A stretch of 47,330 nt of DNA from an uncultured Devosia sp. (GTDB taxonomy: Bacteria; Pseudomonadota; Alphaproteobacteria; Rhizobiales; Devosiaceae), in the NCBI RefSeq assembly GCF_913055165.1, contig NZ_CAJXJS010000026.1, positions 1 to 47,330 on the forward strand, given 5' to 3'. The position numbers and the translations under genes are program-made. The notes under the pieces are model-generated. The model ran no database searches. It saw nothing but the letters and a program-made list of their open reading frames with translations, and was not told the origin of the DNA. This document shows, in pieces, positions 36,666 through 43,672 of this stretch. How positions within the stretch are numbered: position 1 is the first letter of the stretch; each line of letters opens with the position of its first letter.

Positions 36666-37406
36666 ATGACTTTGCTTTCCGTCAATCTCAATGCCGTCGC
36701 GCAATTGCGCAATCGTCGCGATCTGCCCTGGCCGAGCGTGACGGGAATTGCGAGGGTGGTGCTCGACGCGGGGGCGAGCGGGATCACCGTGCACCCGCGC
36801 CCTGATGAGCGGCATATCCGGCGCACGGACGTGTTTGAATTGGTGGCGCTTCTGCGTGTCGAGTATCCGGAAGCGGAATTCAATATCGAGGGTTATCCCA
36901 GCGAGGATTTCCTTGAGCTTATTGAAGAGGCTAATCCGCACCAGGTGACGCTCGTCCCGGATGATCCGGCGCAGGCAACGTCCGATCATGGCTGGGACTT
37001 CGTGGGCAAGGGCAATTTCCTGACCTCGGTTGTTCAGCGTCTCAAGCGGCCCGATCGACGGATTTCGCTCTTCTGCGATCCCGACGCCGGTGAAACGGGC
37101 ATTGCCGCCGCAAAGGCGACCGGCGCGGATCGGGTAGAATTGTTCACCGGACCCTATGGTGCGTGCCATGACGATCCAGAAGCGGCCGAGCGGCAATTGG
37201 CAATCCTGTCAGTGACCTGCAAAGCGGCCCTGGCCGCGGGGCTCGGTGTTAATGCGGGGCACGACCTCACCTTAGAGAATTTGCCAGCCTTTCAGGCGGC
37301 CGTGCCGGGCGTGGCCGAGGTCTCGATAGGACATGGAATTACCGCAGATGCCTTGCTGATGGGATTTGCCGAGGCTGTTCGTGCCTATAATAACGTCCTC
37401 GACTGA
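36666..37406 (+). CDS. pdxJ: Pyridoxine 5'-phosphate synthase PdxJ
   Basis: PdxJ condenses 3-amino-2-oxopropyl phosphate with deoxyxylulose 5-phosphate in vitamin B6 synthesis. The 246-residue TIM barrel begins [18 protein letters not shown]. Conserved elements are [51 protein letters not shown] (in part), [27 protein letters not shown] and [16 protein letters not shown]. The ATG at 36666 is preferred over 36609, which adds residues not seen in the family. It follows the small-subunit gene after 94 bases without a clear terminator between. Confidence 0.95.
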   Translation: MTLLSVNLNAVAQLRNRRDLPWPSVTGIARVVLDAGASGITVHPRPDERHIRRTDVFELVALLRVEYPEAEFNIEGYPSEDFLELIEEANPHQVTLVPDDPAQATSDHGWDFVGKGNFLTSVVQRLKRPDRRISLFCDPDAGETGIAAAKATGADRVELFTGPYGACHDDPEAAERQLAILSVTCKAALAAGLGVNAGHDLTLENLPAFQAAVPGVAEVSIGHGITADALLMGFAEAVRAYNNVLD

Positions 37407-37571
37407 TCGCATTGTTCAGCGTGCTGGAACGCTGCGTCCGCGGTCCGGCTTCATTGCAGGCCCGATCTCGCGACGATTCTGCCGTAACGACTGAAAATGC
37501 TGCCTTCTCCGACACTTACATTTGTGTGCCCGGGGCACGTAATTGTCTCCGGCTGACAACAAGGTGCCTTC

Positions 37572-37622
37572 TTGAGGCTTTTCGTAACAGGCACATATAT
37601 CGCCTCAGTTACGATTTGTTAC
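37572..37622 (+). promoter_or_regulatory. Promoter with operator-like repeats before the FMN reductase gene
   Basis: TTGAGG (37572-37577), an 18-base spacer and TATATC (37596-37601) form a candidate promoter. Flanking its -10 are CGTAAC (37583-37588) and GTTACG (37608-37613), an inverted pair, with a third half-site GTTAC at 37618-37622. Another CGTAAC occurs 100 bases upstream at 37483. This looks like a repressor site; no regulator gene is adjacent to name it. Confidence 0.5.
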
Positions 37623-37637
37623 CAAGGAGGGCATCAC

Positions 37638-38252
37638 ATGTCCAAGCTCAAGATCGGCGTCGTCATCTCGTCCACCCGTCCCAGCCGTTTCGGCGAAGTG
37701 CCGGCGCGTTGGATCCTCGAGAAGGCAAATGAACGGCCCGAGATCGAGGCGGATCTGGTCGACCTGCGCGATTTCGACCTGCCGTTTTTTGATGAAATGG
37801 CGTCCAATCTCTGGATGCCGTCCAGCAATGAAAAGGCCGTCGCCTGGCAGTCGAAGGTTGGCCAGTATGATGGCTTTATATTTGTCGTGGCCGAATACAA
37901 CCGCTCGATCACCGGCGCTCTGAAGAACGCGCTCGATCAGGCCTATAACGAATGGAACAAGAAGCCCTTCGGCATTGTGGGCTATGGCACGGTGGGCGCT
38001 GCCCGCGCTGCAGAGCACCTGCGCGGCATTGGTGTCGAACTGCAGATGGTCTCGACCCGTGCGGCGGTTCACATCGGTGGCGCCGACTTCTTCGCCGTTC
38101 ACCCGCTTGGCCAGCAGAACAAGCCGATCAACGAAATCGAAGGTTCGATCGGGGCCTCCGCCAAGGACATGCTGGACCAGCTGATCTGGTGGGGCGAAGC
38201 CACCAAGGCGGCGCGCGAGGATGAGAATGCTGTGGCTGAAGCTGCCGAATAA
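37638..38252 (+). CDS. NADPH-dependent FMN reductase family protein
   Basis: 204 residues with a flavodoxin-like fold. The phosphate-binding start VVISSTRPSRFGEVPARWIL, then FIFVVAEYNRSITGALKNALDQAYNEW and GIVGYGTVGAARAAEHLR, match the NADPH:FMN reductase/azoreductase family (ArsH/ChrR-like). It reduces flavin or quinone, possibly as stress defence. ATG 37638 lies after a perfect AAGGAGGG. A promoter with operator-like half-sites is directly upstream and a hairpin terminator follows, so it is probably a single-gene, regulated unit. Confidence 0.9.
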   Translation: MSKLKIGVVISSTRPSRFGEVPARWILEKANERPEIEADLVDLRDFDLPFFDEMASNLWMPSSNEKAVAWQSKVGQYDGFIFVVAEYNRSITGALKNALDQAYNEWNKKPFGIVGYGTVGAARAAEHLRGIGVELQMVSTRAAVHIGGADFFAVHPLGQQNKPINEIEGSIGASAKDMLDQLIWWGEATKAAREDENAVAEAAE

Positions 38253-38283
38253 GGGCGATCAGCAACAGCGATGAGCTGAAAAG

Positions 38284-38313
38284 AGGGGTCATCCTTGCTG
38301 GGTGGCCCCTTTC
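38284..38313 (+). terminator. Terminator of the FMN reductase gene
   Basis: AGGGGTCATCC (38284-38294) pairs with GGGTGGCCCCT (38300-38310), including two G-U pairs, over loop TTGCT. The T-tail is short (TT). Confidence 0.6.
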
Positions 38314-38406
38314 GCATGCGAACTATTCGGTGCTGCGGGTGTTGTTTGTGAACGGGTACGGGTGTATAGCGGCGCCCGCCTTGAAACAGCGAGAGCCCCA
38401 AAGCTC

Positions 38407-40335
38407 ATGACGCATACGGAAACTGCCGGCGCCAAGGCCGGTGACGTAGCGACCGAACAGGCCGGCCACGCAAAGACTGCCCTGCCGATCCTTGTGCTCG
38501 GTGCTCTGGGCGTCGTTTTCGGCGATATCGGGACCAGTCCGCTCTACGCGTTTCGCGAGGCATTGCATGCCACAACGCATGGCGGTCAGGGCGTTGCCGG
38601 CTATGACGAAGTGCTTGGTCTGCTCTCGCTGATCGTCTGGGCTCTCACTTTAATTGTCACAGTCAAATATGTCGGCTTCGTGCTGCGGGCAGACAATAAT
38701 GGCGAAGGTGGCACACTCTCGCTGATGTCGCTGGCCCGCAAGGCGGTCAAATCCAACAAAGGCGTGGTGCTGGCGCTGGGCCTGGTGGGCGCGGCGCTGT
38801 TCTTTGGGGACGCCATTATCACCCCGGCCATTTCCGTACTTTCGGCCGTGGAAGGCCTGCAAGTGGTTGAGCCGCGGTTGGCGCGCTGGGTGGTGCCGGT
38901 CACCCTTATCATCATCATTGCGCTGTTCATGGTGCAACGTTTCGGCACCGGCAAGGTGGCCGCCGTATTCGGTCCAATCACGGCGATCTGGTTTCTGTCG
39001 CTCGGCGTGTCAGGCGCCGTTCATATTAGCGAAGCACCGCAGGTGTTGTTTGCAATCAACCCGTTCTACGGCCTCACCTTCGTCATAAACCATACCGGTA
39101 TTGCGCTGGTTGTCCTGGGCGCGGTGTTTCTGGCCGTAACCGGCGCCGAAGCGCTCTACGTGGATCTCGGCCACTTTGGCCGAAAACCTATCGTCCTGGG
39201 CTGGCTGCTCATCGTCTTCCCTTGCCTGTTGCTGAACTATTTCGGGCAGGGTGCCTTTGTGCTGGCACATCCTGCCGCAGCGGAAAATCCGTTCTTTCTG
39301 ATGCAACCAGAATGGGCGCGTATCCCGATGGTAATCCTGGCGACCATGGCGACGGTCATTGCTAGCCAGGCGGTGATCTCCGGGGCCTACTCGCTGGCGC
39401 GCCAGGCAACCAACCTCAACCTCCTGCCGCGCCTCAACGTTCTGCACACCTCGGAAACGCAGAGCGGGCAAATCTACATGCCGCAGGTCAACACGATGCT
39501 GTTCATTGCGGTGATGGTGCTGGTTATCGGCTTCCAGAGTTCCAGCGCCCTGTCGGCGGCCTACGGTATCGCGGTGACTGGCGAGATGCTGGTGACAGCC
39601 GTGCTGCTCTTCGTGGTCATGCGCGGCATCTGGGGCTGGAAGGTCCATACGGCACTAGCGGTTGTTATCCCTCTTGGTCTGATCGATCTCGGGTTCTTTG
39701 TCGCTAATCTTGCCAAATTCACCCAGGGCGGCTGGGTGCCTGCCGTGGTGGCCGGCTTTCTCGTGATCATTATGGTGAGCTGGATGGCCGGACGACGGCG
39801 GCTGGCGGAGAAACCCCGCCGAGACGAAGTTCCGCTCGAATTCCTGGTCGAGAACCTGTCCAAGAAGAAGCCGACTGTCGTTCCGGGTACGGCCATTTTC
39901 CTGACCAGCGATGTCGAAGGCGCCCCAACCGCCCTCCTTCACAGCCTCAAGCACTACAAGGTGCTGCACGAACAGAACGTGATCCTGACAGTCCGGACTT
40001 CAACCTCGCCGCGCGTGCCGGACGATGAAAAGGTGACTATCGACGCCTATAATGAGTTGTTCTTTCGCGTCGTCGTGACATTCGGCTTCATGGAGACGCC
40101 GAACATTCCAAAAGCGCTGGCGCTGGCCCGCAAGCTGGGATGGAAGTTCGACATCATGTCGACCTCGTTCTTCCTGTCGCGCCGTTCTCTGAAACTGGGC
40201 CAGAAATCAGGCCCGTTGCGGTTCTGGCAGGATCGCCTGTTCATCCGGCTGGCACGCAATGCCAGCGACGCCACGGAGTATTTCCACATTCCCACCGGCC
40301 GTGTGGTGGAGATCGGAACGCAGCTCATCATCTGA
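38407..40335 (+). CDS. kup: Potassium uptake transporter Kup
   Basis: Low-affinity K+/H+ symporter with 642 residues and about 12 transmembrane segments. The signature GVVFGDIGTSPLYAFREAL begins the first helix. VKYVGFVLRADNNGEGGTLSL, FFGDAIITPAISVLSAVEG and TGAEALYVDLGHFGRKPI are family motifs, and the C-terminal cytoplasmic domain (about 480-642) contains GTAIFLTSDVEGAPTALLHS and the end YFHIPTGRVVEIGTQLII. I use ATG 38407; the open frame from 38302 runs through the upstream terminator. It converges with the next gene over a shared hairpin. Confidence 0.95.
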   Translation: MTHTETAGAKAGDVATEQAGHAKTALPILVLGALGVVFGDIGTSPLYAFREALHATTHGGQGVAGYDEVLGLLSLIVWALTLIVTVKYVGFVLRADNNGEGGTLSLMSLARKAVKSNKGVVLALGLVGAALFFGDAIITPAISVLSAVEGLQVVEPRLARWVVPVTLIIIIALFMVQRFGTGKVAAVFGPITAIWFLSLGVSGAVHISEAPQVLFAINPFYGLTFVINHTGIALVVLGAVFLAVTGAEALYVDLGHFGRKPIVLGWLLIVFPCLLLNYFGQGAFVLAHPAAAENPFFLMQPEWARIPMVILATMATVIASQAVISGAYSLARQATNLNLLPRLNVLHTSETQSGQIYMPQVNTMLFIAVMVLVIGFQSSSALSAAYGIAVTGEMLVTAVLLFVVMRGIWGWKVHTALAVVIPLGLIDLGFFVANLAKFTQGGWVPAVVAGFLVIIMVSWMAGRRRLAEKPRRDEVPLEFLVENLSKKKPTVVPGTAIFLTSDVEGAPTALLHSLKHYKVLHEQNVILTVRTSTSPRVPDDEKVTIDAYNELFFRVVVTFGFMETPNIPKALALARKLGWKFDIMSTSFFLSRRSLKLGQKSGPLRFWQDRLFIRLARNASDATEYFHIPTGRVVEIGTQLII

Positions 40336-40348
40336 ACAAAGGGTGGAA

Positions 40349-40373
40349 ATGGGGCCCGTCTGGGCTCATTTTT
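40349..40373. terminator. Hairpin terminator after kup
   Basis: ATGGGGCCC (40349-40357) pairs imperfectly with GGGCTCAT (40362-40369), followed by TTTTT. The convergent gene's stop codon lies inside the hairpin. Confidence 0.6.
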
Positions 40374-40797
40374 CCATATCGGGGCAGACATAGGGCACAT
40401 CTGCCGGGGTGAAGCGCTGTTCTTCTACTCCGCCCATAAGTTTGAGGCTCAGCACCAGTTCGTCGCTGGTCAGAGAGGCGATGTCGGCACTGATGGTCAT
40501 GCCGTCTTCTTCCCAAGAAATCTCGGTCTCAGACAATTGCTGCCAGTTTGAGAGCCGATAGGTTTCCCAGCAACTGTCGGAGACCATGGTGCCGTCGGAC
40601 AGGAAAATATGCATGACGCCGGGAAGCCCCTGCGCTTCCCCCTGCCTGACCCAAACCCGATTGAGCAACGGGTTCTCCCGAACCGAGTCGTCTTCTCCGG
40701 CGACCGGTTCGGCCTCCTGAGCAATCGCCGGAACGGCGAGACAGGTGCCAACGCCCCATACGGTCATGAGTGCGAAGATCGCGGCCTTGGTGTCCAT
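40366..40797 (-). CDS. Small secreted protein, unknown function
   Basis: 143 residues from ATG 40797, preceded by GGGAG. The N-terminus MDTKAAIFALMTVWGVGTCL followed by AVPAIAQ is a signal peptide with an A-x-A type cleavage site. The mature part starts acidic (EAEPVAGEDDS), then contains LLNRVWVRQGEAQGLPGVMHIFLSDG, a beta-rich segment with Trp and two cysteines (DSCWETYRL; PYVCPDMEK) that may bond. The alternation of strands resembles lipocalin/META-like periplasmic proteins, but no family can be named with confidence. Confidence 0.8.
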   Translation of the reverse strand: MDTKAAIFALMTVWGVGTCLAVPAIAQEAEPVAGEDDSVRENPLLNRVWVRQGEAQGLPGVMHIFLSDGTMVSDSCWETYRLSNWQQLSETEISWEEDGMTISADIASLTSDELVLSLKLMGGVEEQRFTPADVPYVCPDMEK

Positions 40798-40918
40798 TTC
40801 AGTCTCCCGTGCGTCCAAACCACGTGGTCATTGGCGACGCGCGCTGCAAGAGTGAGCGGGACAACAGGGCAAAATTTGGTTCGCCCTGTGTCGTTATGTG
40901 GATATCGCTGGCGGCCGC

Positions 40919-42040
40919 CTAGGCGCGTAGGCCCAGGACTTGGTCGCGCCCGGCCACGCGGCGGGCCTGTACCGGCCACAGGTCATAATCGCCGTCGAGC
41001 ACACGGGCGGCATGCACGGCCCAATTCGGGTCGTCCAGGGCACCACGGGCCAGGGCGATGAAGTCTGCCTCACCGTTTTGAAGGATAGCTTCGGCGGCTT
41101 CGATATCGCCGAGCAAGCCTACAGCCATGGTCGGAATGTCTGCGCCTTCGCGGACGGCACGGGCGAACGGTACCTGGTAGGCAGCGGTTGAGGCAATGCG
41201 GCCCTGAGCCAAGCCGCCACTCGAGCAGTCGATCGCGTCCACGCCACGCGCCTTGAGTTCGCGGGCCAGCGCCACGCTATCCTCGGGTGTCCAACCTCCG
41301 GGAGCATTGTCGCTCACCGACAGGCGTGCCAGGAGCGGCTTGTCTTCTGGCCAGACGGCACGGACTGCCTCCGCGACCTCGAGCACCAGCCGCATGCGAT
41401 TCTCGCGGCTGCCGCCATACTGGTCGGTGCGATGATTGGACAGGGGCGAAAGGAACTGATTGAGCAGATAGCCGTGAGCGGCGTGGATTTCGACGACATC
41501 GAAGCCGGCCCTTTCGGCGCGAATGGCGGCGGCGACAAATCCATCGATGACGCGTTTGATGCCGGCTTCATCCAAAGCTATGGGCACCTGAAAATCGGGA
41601 TTATCCGGATCGTGTGATTCCGCGCTGGGTGCGACGGGCTGCCAGTGCTCGTAACCCACAGCCGCTCGGCCCGCCTCAGTCTCGAGGTCGGCCGAGGTGT
41701 GCCAGGAAACGGGGGTCGAGGCCTTGCGACCAGCATGGGCGAGTTGCATGCCCGCAGCCGCGCCCTGGTCGTGCAGGAAGTCCACGATGCGCGCCAGAGG
41801 TGCAATCTGCTCGTCCTTCCATAGGCCCAAATCGCCATAAGAAATGCGCCCCTCCGGGACCACGCCGGTCGCTTCCACGACCACCAGTCCAAATCCGCCA
41901 AGGGCAAAGCGGCCAAGATGCACAAAGTGCCAATCATTGGCGAAGCCATCGATGGCGGAATACTGGCACATGGGTGCGACCACCGTGCGATTGCGTAGGG
42001 TGAGGTCTCTTAAGGTGATGGGGGAGAAAAGCTTGGACAT
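40919..42040 (-). CDS. Old-yellow-enzyme family NADH:flavin oxidoreductase
   Basis: 373 residues, YqjM-like. FMN-barrel motifs: LFSPITLRDLTLRNRTVVAPMCQYS, given in parts, with the Cys of PMCQYS near the flavin; GMQLAHAGRKAS; the active-site stretch GFDVVEIHAAHGYLLNQFLSPLSN with HAAHGY; and the phosphate site GLLGDIEAAEAIL then IALARGALDDPNW. Such enzymes reduce activated alkenes using NADPH. The gene is divergent from an alpha/beta hydrolase, with a perfect palindrome between them that may bind a common regulator. Confidence 0.94.
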   Translation of the reverse strand: MSKLFSPITLRDLTLRNRTVVAPMCQYSAIDGFANDWHFVHLGRFALGGFGLVVVEATGVVPEGRISYGDLGLWKDEQIAPLARIVDFLHDQGAAAGMQLAHAGRKASTPVSWHTSADLETEAGRAAVGYEHWQPVAPSAESHDPDNPDFQVPIALDEAGIKRVIDGFVAAAIRAERAGFDVVEIHAAHGYLLNQFLSPLSNHRTDQYGGSRENRMRLVLEVAEAVRAVWPEDKPLLARLSVSDNAPGGWTPEDSVALARELKARGVDAIDCSSGGLAQGRIASTAAYQVPFARAVREGADIPTMAVGLLGDIEAAEAILQNGEADFIALARGALDDPNWAVHAARVLDGDYDLWPVQARRVAGRDQVLGLRA

Positions 42041-42100
42041 AATGAATGCCTTGACCGAGGAAAGATCGGAAAGAGACCTCCTACATGGCCCTTTCTTCTT

Positions 42101-42120
42101 TCATCGGCAAGTGCCGATGA
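42101..42120. promoter_or_regulatory. Perfect palindrome between the OYE and hydrolase genes
   Basis: TCATCGGCA (42101-42109), AG, TGCCGATGA (42112-42120) is an exact 9-bp inverted repeat in the 154-base divergent intergenic region. Its size and placement fit an operator for a dimeric TetR/MarR-like repressor, but no such gene lies in the window. Confidence 0.5.
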
Positions 42121-42194
42121 ATAAAAAGCTGAGTTGCGCCAAAGGCACTTCCCATGGATAGGTCTTGGTGTCACCAGCTGCCTTGGAGCTTCCC

Positions 42195-43079
42195 TTGTCG
42201 ATCACAGCAACCCGATTTGGCGAACTCCTCGGCTTCGAGGACCGCGGCGTTACCCGGCTGGACAAGACGATCGAGCCAATGGACGATTATGTCGTTGAGC
42301 ATTTGCGCCTGCGCATCGGGGACGAGGAGGTCAGGGGAATCCTGACACGACCCGGCGCGGCCTCGGGTCCCCTACCTGCAATTCTTTACGGGCACTCCCA
42401 TGGCGGCGGGTATGCCATCGGCGCGCGTGAATTGCTGGATGGCCGGGAGTACCTTGTCGGGCCGTTGGGACCGGTATTTGCGCGCGCCGGATATGTAACG
42501 CTATGCATCGACATGCCCATTTTCGGCGAACGCGCCACGGTGAGCGAAAGCGCAGCGTCCAAGGCTCTGCTTTGGTATGGTAAGTCCCTCTTTGGGCAGA
42601 TGCTGTCCGACCATGCGGCAGCCTTGACCTATCTGGCTGGACGCGATGATGTGGACGCGGCGCGGATAGGGGCCTTCGGGCTGTCGATGGGATGCGTTCT
42701 CAGCTATTGGCTGGCAGCCCTGGACAAGCGAATTGCGGCTGTGGCGCATTTGTGCTGTTTCGCCGATTTCCGCACGATGATCGAGCTTGGTGCGCATGAT
42801 GGTCATGGGATTTATCTGACAGTCCCTGGCCTGCTCAAGGAGGCCGATGGCGGGTCAATTGCGTCGCTGATTGCACCACGTCCGCAGTTGATCTGCGTAG
42901 GCGAGGCTGACCACCTGAGCCCGCCCGAAGCGGTGGCACGTGCCCTGGAGGAACTGCGCCCCGCCTACGCGGATGCGCCGCATATGCTTGAGTTCATCAG
43001 CGAACCGGGTGTGGGACATCAGGAAACGCCCACCATGCGGGCTGCGGTGCTGGCGTTTTTCGCCCGGCATCTGGGATAG
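42195..43079 (+). CDS. Alpha/beta hydrolase (dienelactone hydrolase/esterase type)
   Basis: 294 residues from TTG 42195, the start best placed behind TTGGAG; another TTG at 42165 is possible. The fold elements are PAILYGHSHGGGYAIGA (oxyanion region), the nucleophile elbow FGLSMGCVLSYW with Ser164, the strand LICVGEADHLSPPEA supplying Asp, and EPGVGHQETP supplying His. The sequence resembles the acyl-peptide-hydrolase/acetyl-xylan-esterase-like subgroup. No signal peptide is seen, and the natural substrate is unknown. It converges with the small membrane protein at 43095. Confidence 0.88.
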   Translation: MSITATRFGELLGFEDRGVTRLDKTIEPMDDYVVEHLRLRIGDEEVRGILTRPGAASGPLPAILYGHSHGGGYAIGARELLDGREYLVGPLGPVFARAGYVTLCIDMPIFGERATVSESAASKALLWYGKSLFGQMLSDHAAALTYLAGRDDVDAARIGAFGLSMGCVLSYWLAALDKRIAAVAHLCCFADFRTMIELGAHDGHGIYLTVPGLLKEADGGSIASLIAPRPQLICVGEADHLSPPEAVARALEELRPAYADAPHMLEFISEPGVGHQETPTMRAAVLAFFARHLG

Positions 43080-43094
43080 GCTAGTCGAGCCGGC

Positions 43095-43274
43095 TCAGGC
43101 ACCGACCAGTAACAAGGCTTGGTCTAGCAGTTCCGGATTGGTCCAGACCAAATAGCCGCCAAAGGCCAGGGCAGCGATGAGCGCCAGACCGAACAGCTTT
43201 CGGAGCACGGAGAAAACCAACCAGATCAGCAGGGCCGCCCCGACGCCCAGAATGAGAAGTGTATTTGTATCCAC
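43095..43274 (-). CDS. Small two-helix membrane protein, 59 residues
   Basis: GTG 43274 begins (M)DTNTLLILGVGAALLIWLV, followed by FSVLRKLFGLALIAALAFGGYLVW and a short C-terminal end. Two hydrophobic segments flank a positive turn (RK). It is the last part of a long antisense frame through the oxidase region, so coding potential is not proven. The start lacks an optimal ribosome site (AAGGGA is 13 bases away). It lies 80 bases downstream of the oxidase genes. Function is unknown. Confidence 0.5.
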   Translation of the reverse strand: MDTNTLLILGVGAALLIWLVFSVLRKLFGLALIAALAFGGYLVWTNPELLDQALLLVGA

Positions 43275-43354
43275 CGCTATGCTTGGTCCCTTGTGATGCG
43301 CCTTGTCTGTGCGGGTCAAGGGCGACAGCATTGTGGCAACAGTGTCCGCGCGGG

Positions 43355-43672
43355 CTATTGGCACAAGCTCGCAAAGGTCACAGGCAGGAAGATGAGGACA
43401 GCGGCCAGGAGCGCAGCCCGGTTGGTCCAAACCGCGGCCATATTCAGCGCGTGCTGGTGATCGTGGCGGGGGCCGAGCAGGGCGAGCCAGGCCATGGGAA
43501 CGAGGGCGAGCAGGAAAAGCAGCCAAAGGATCGGCCGGTGCCAGTCGCCCCAGCCATAGGCACAGCCGAGCGCCTGAGCGGCATAGAGCACGACGAAGGC
43601 CACCGACCAGACGACAAAGCCGGCAATCAGCCGCACCAGCGGGTGGGAGAGTATGGCAGTCATGGCAGTCAT
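43355..43672 (-). CDS. Small membrane protein in the cytochrome oxidase operon
   Basis: 105 residues starting at ATG 43672, which overlaps the oxidase subunit stop as ATGA. A second ATG at 43663 is an alternative. Three hydrophobic segments are visible: LIAGFVVWSVAFVVLYAAQALG, ILWLLFLLALVPMAWLALLG and NRAALLAAVLIFLPVTFASL. A histidine-rich loop (GPRHDHQHAL) joins two of them and could bind metal. Coupling to the oxidase gene suggests an accessory subunit or assembly factor, which I cannot name. Confidence 0.7.
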   Translation of the reverse strand: MTAMTAILSHPLVRLIAGFVVWSVAFVVLYAAQALGCAYGWGDWHRPILWLLFLLALVPMAWLALLGPRHDHQHALNMAAVWTNRAALLAAVLIFLPVTFASLCQ

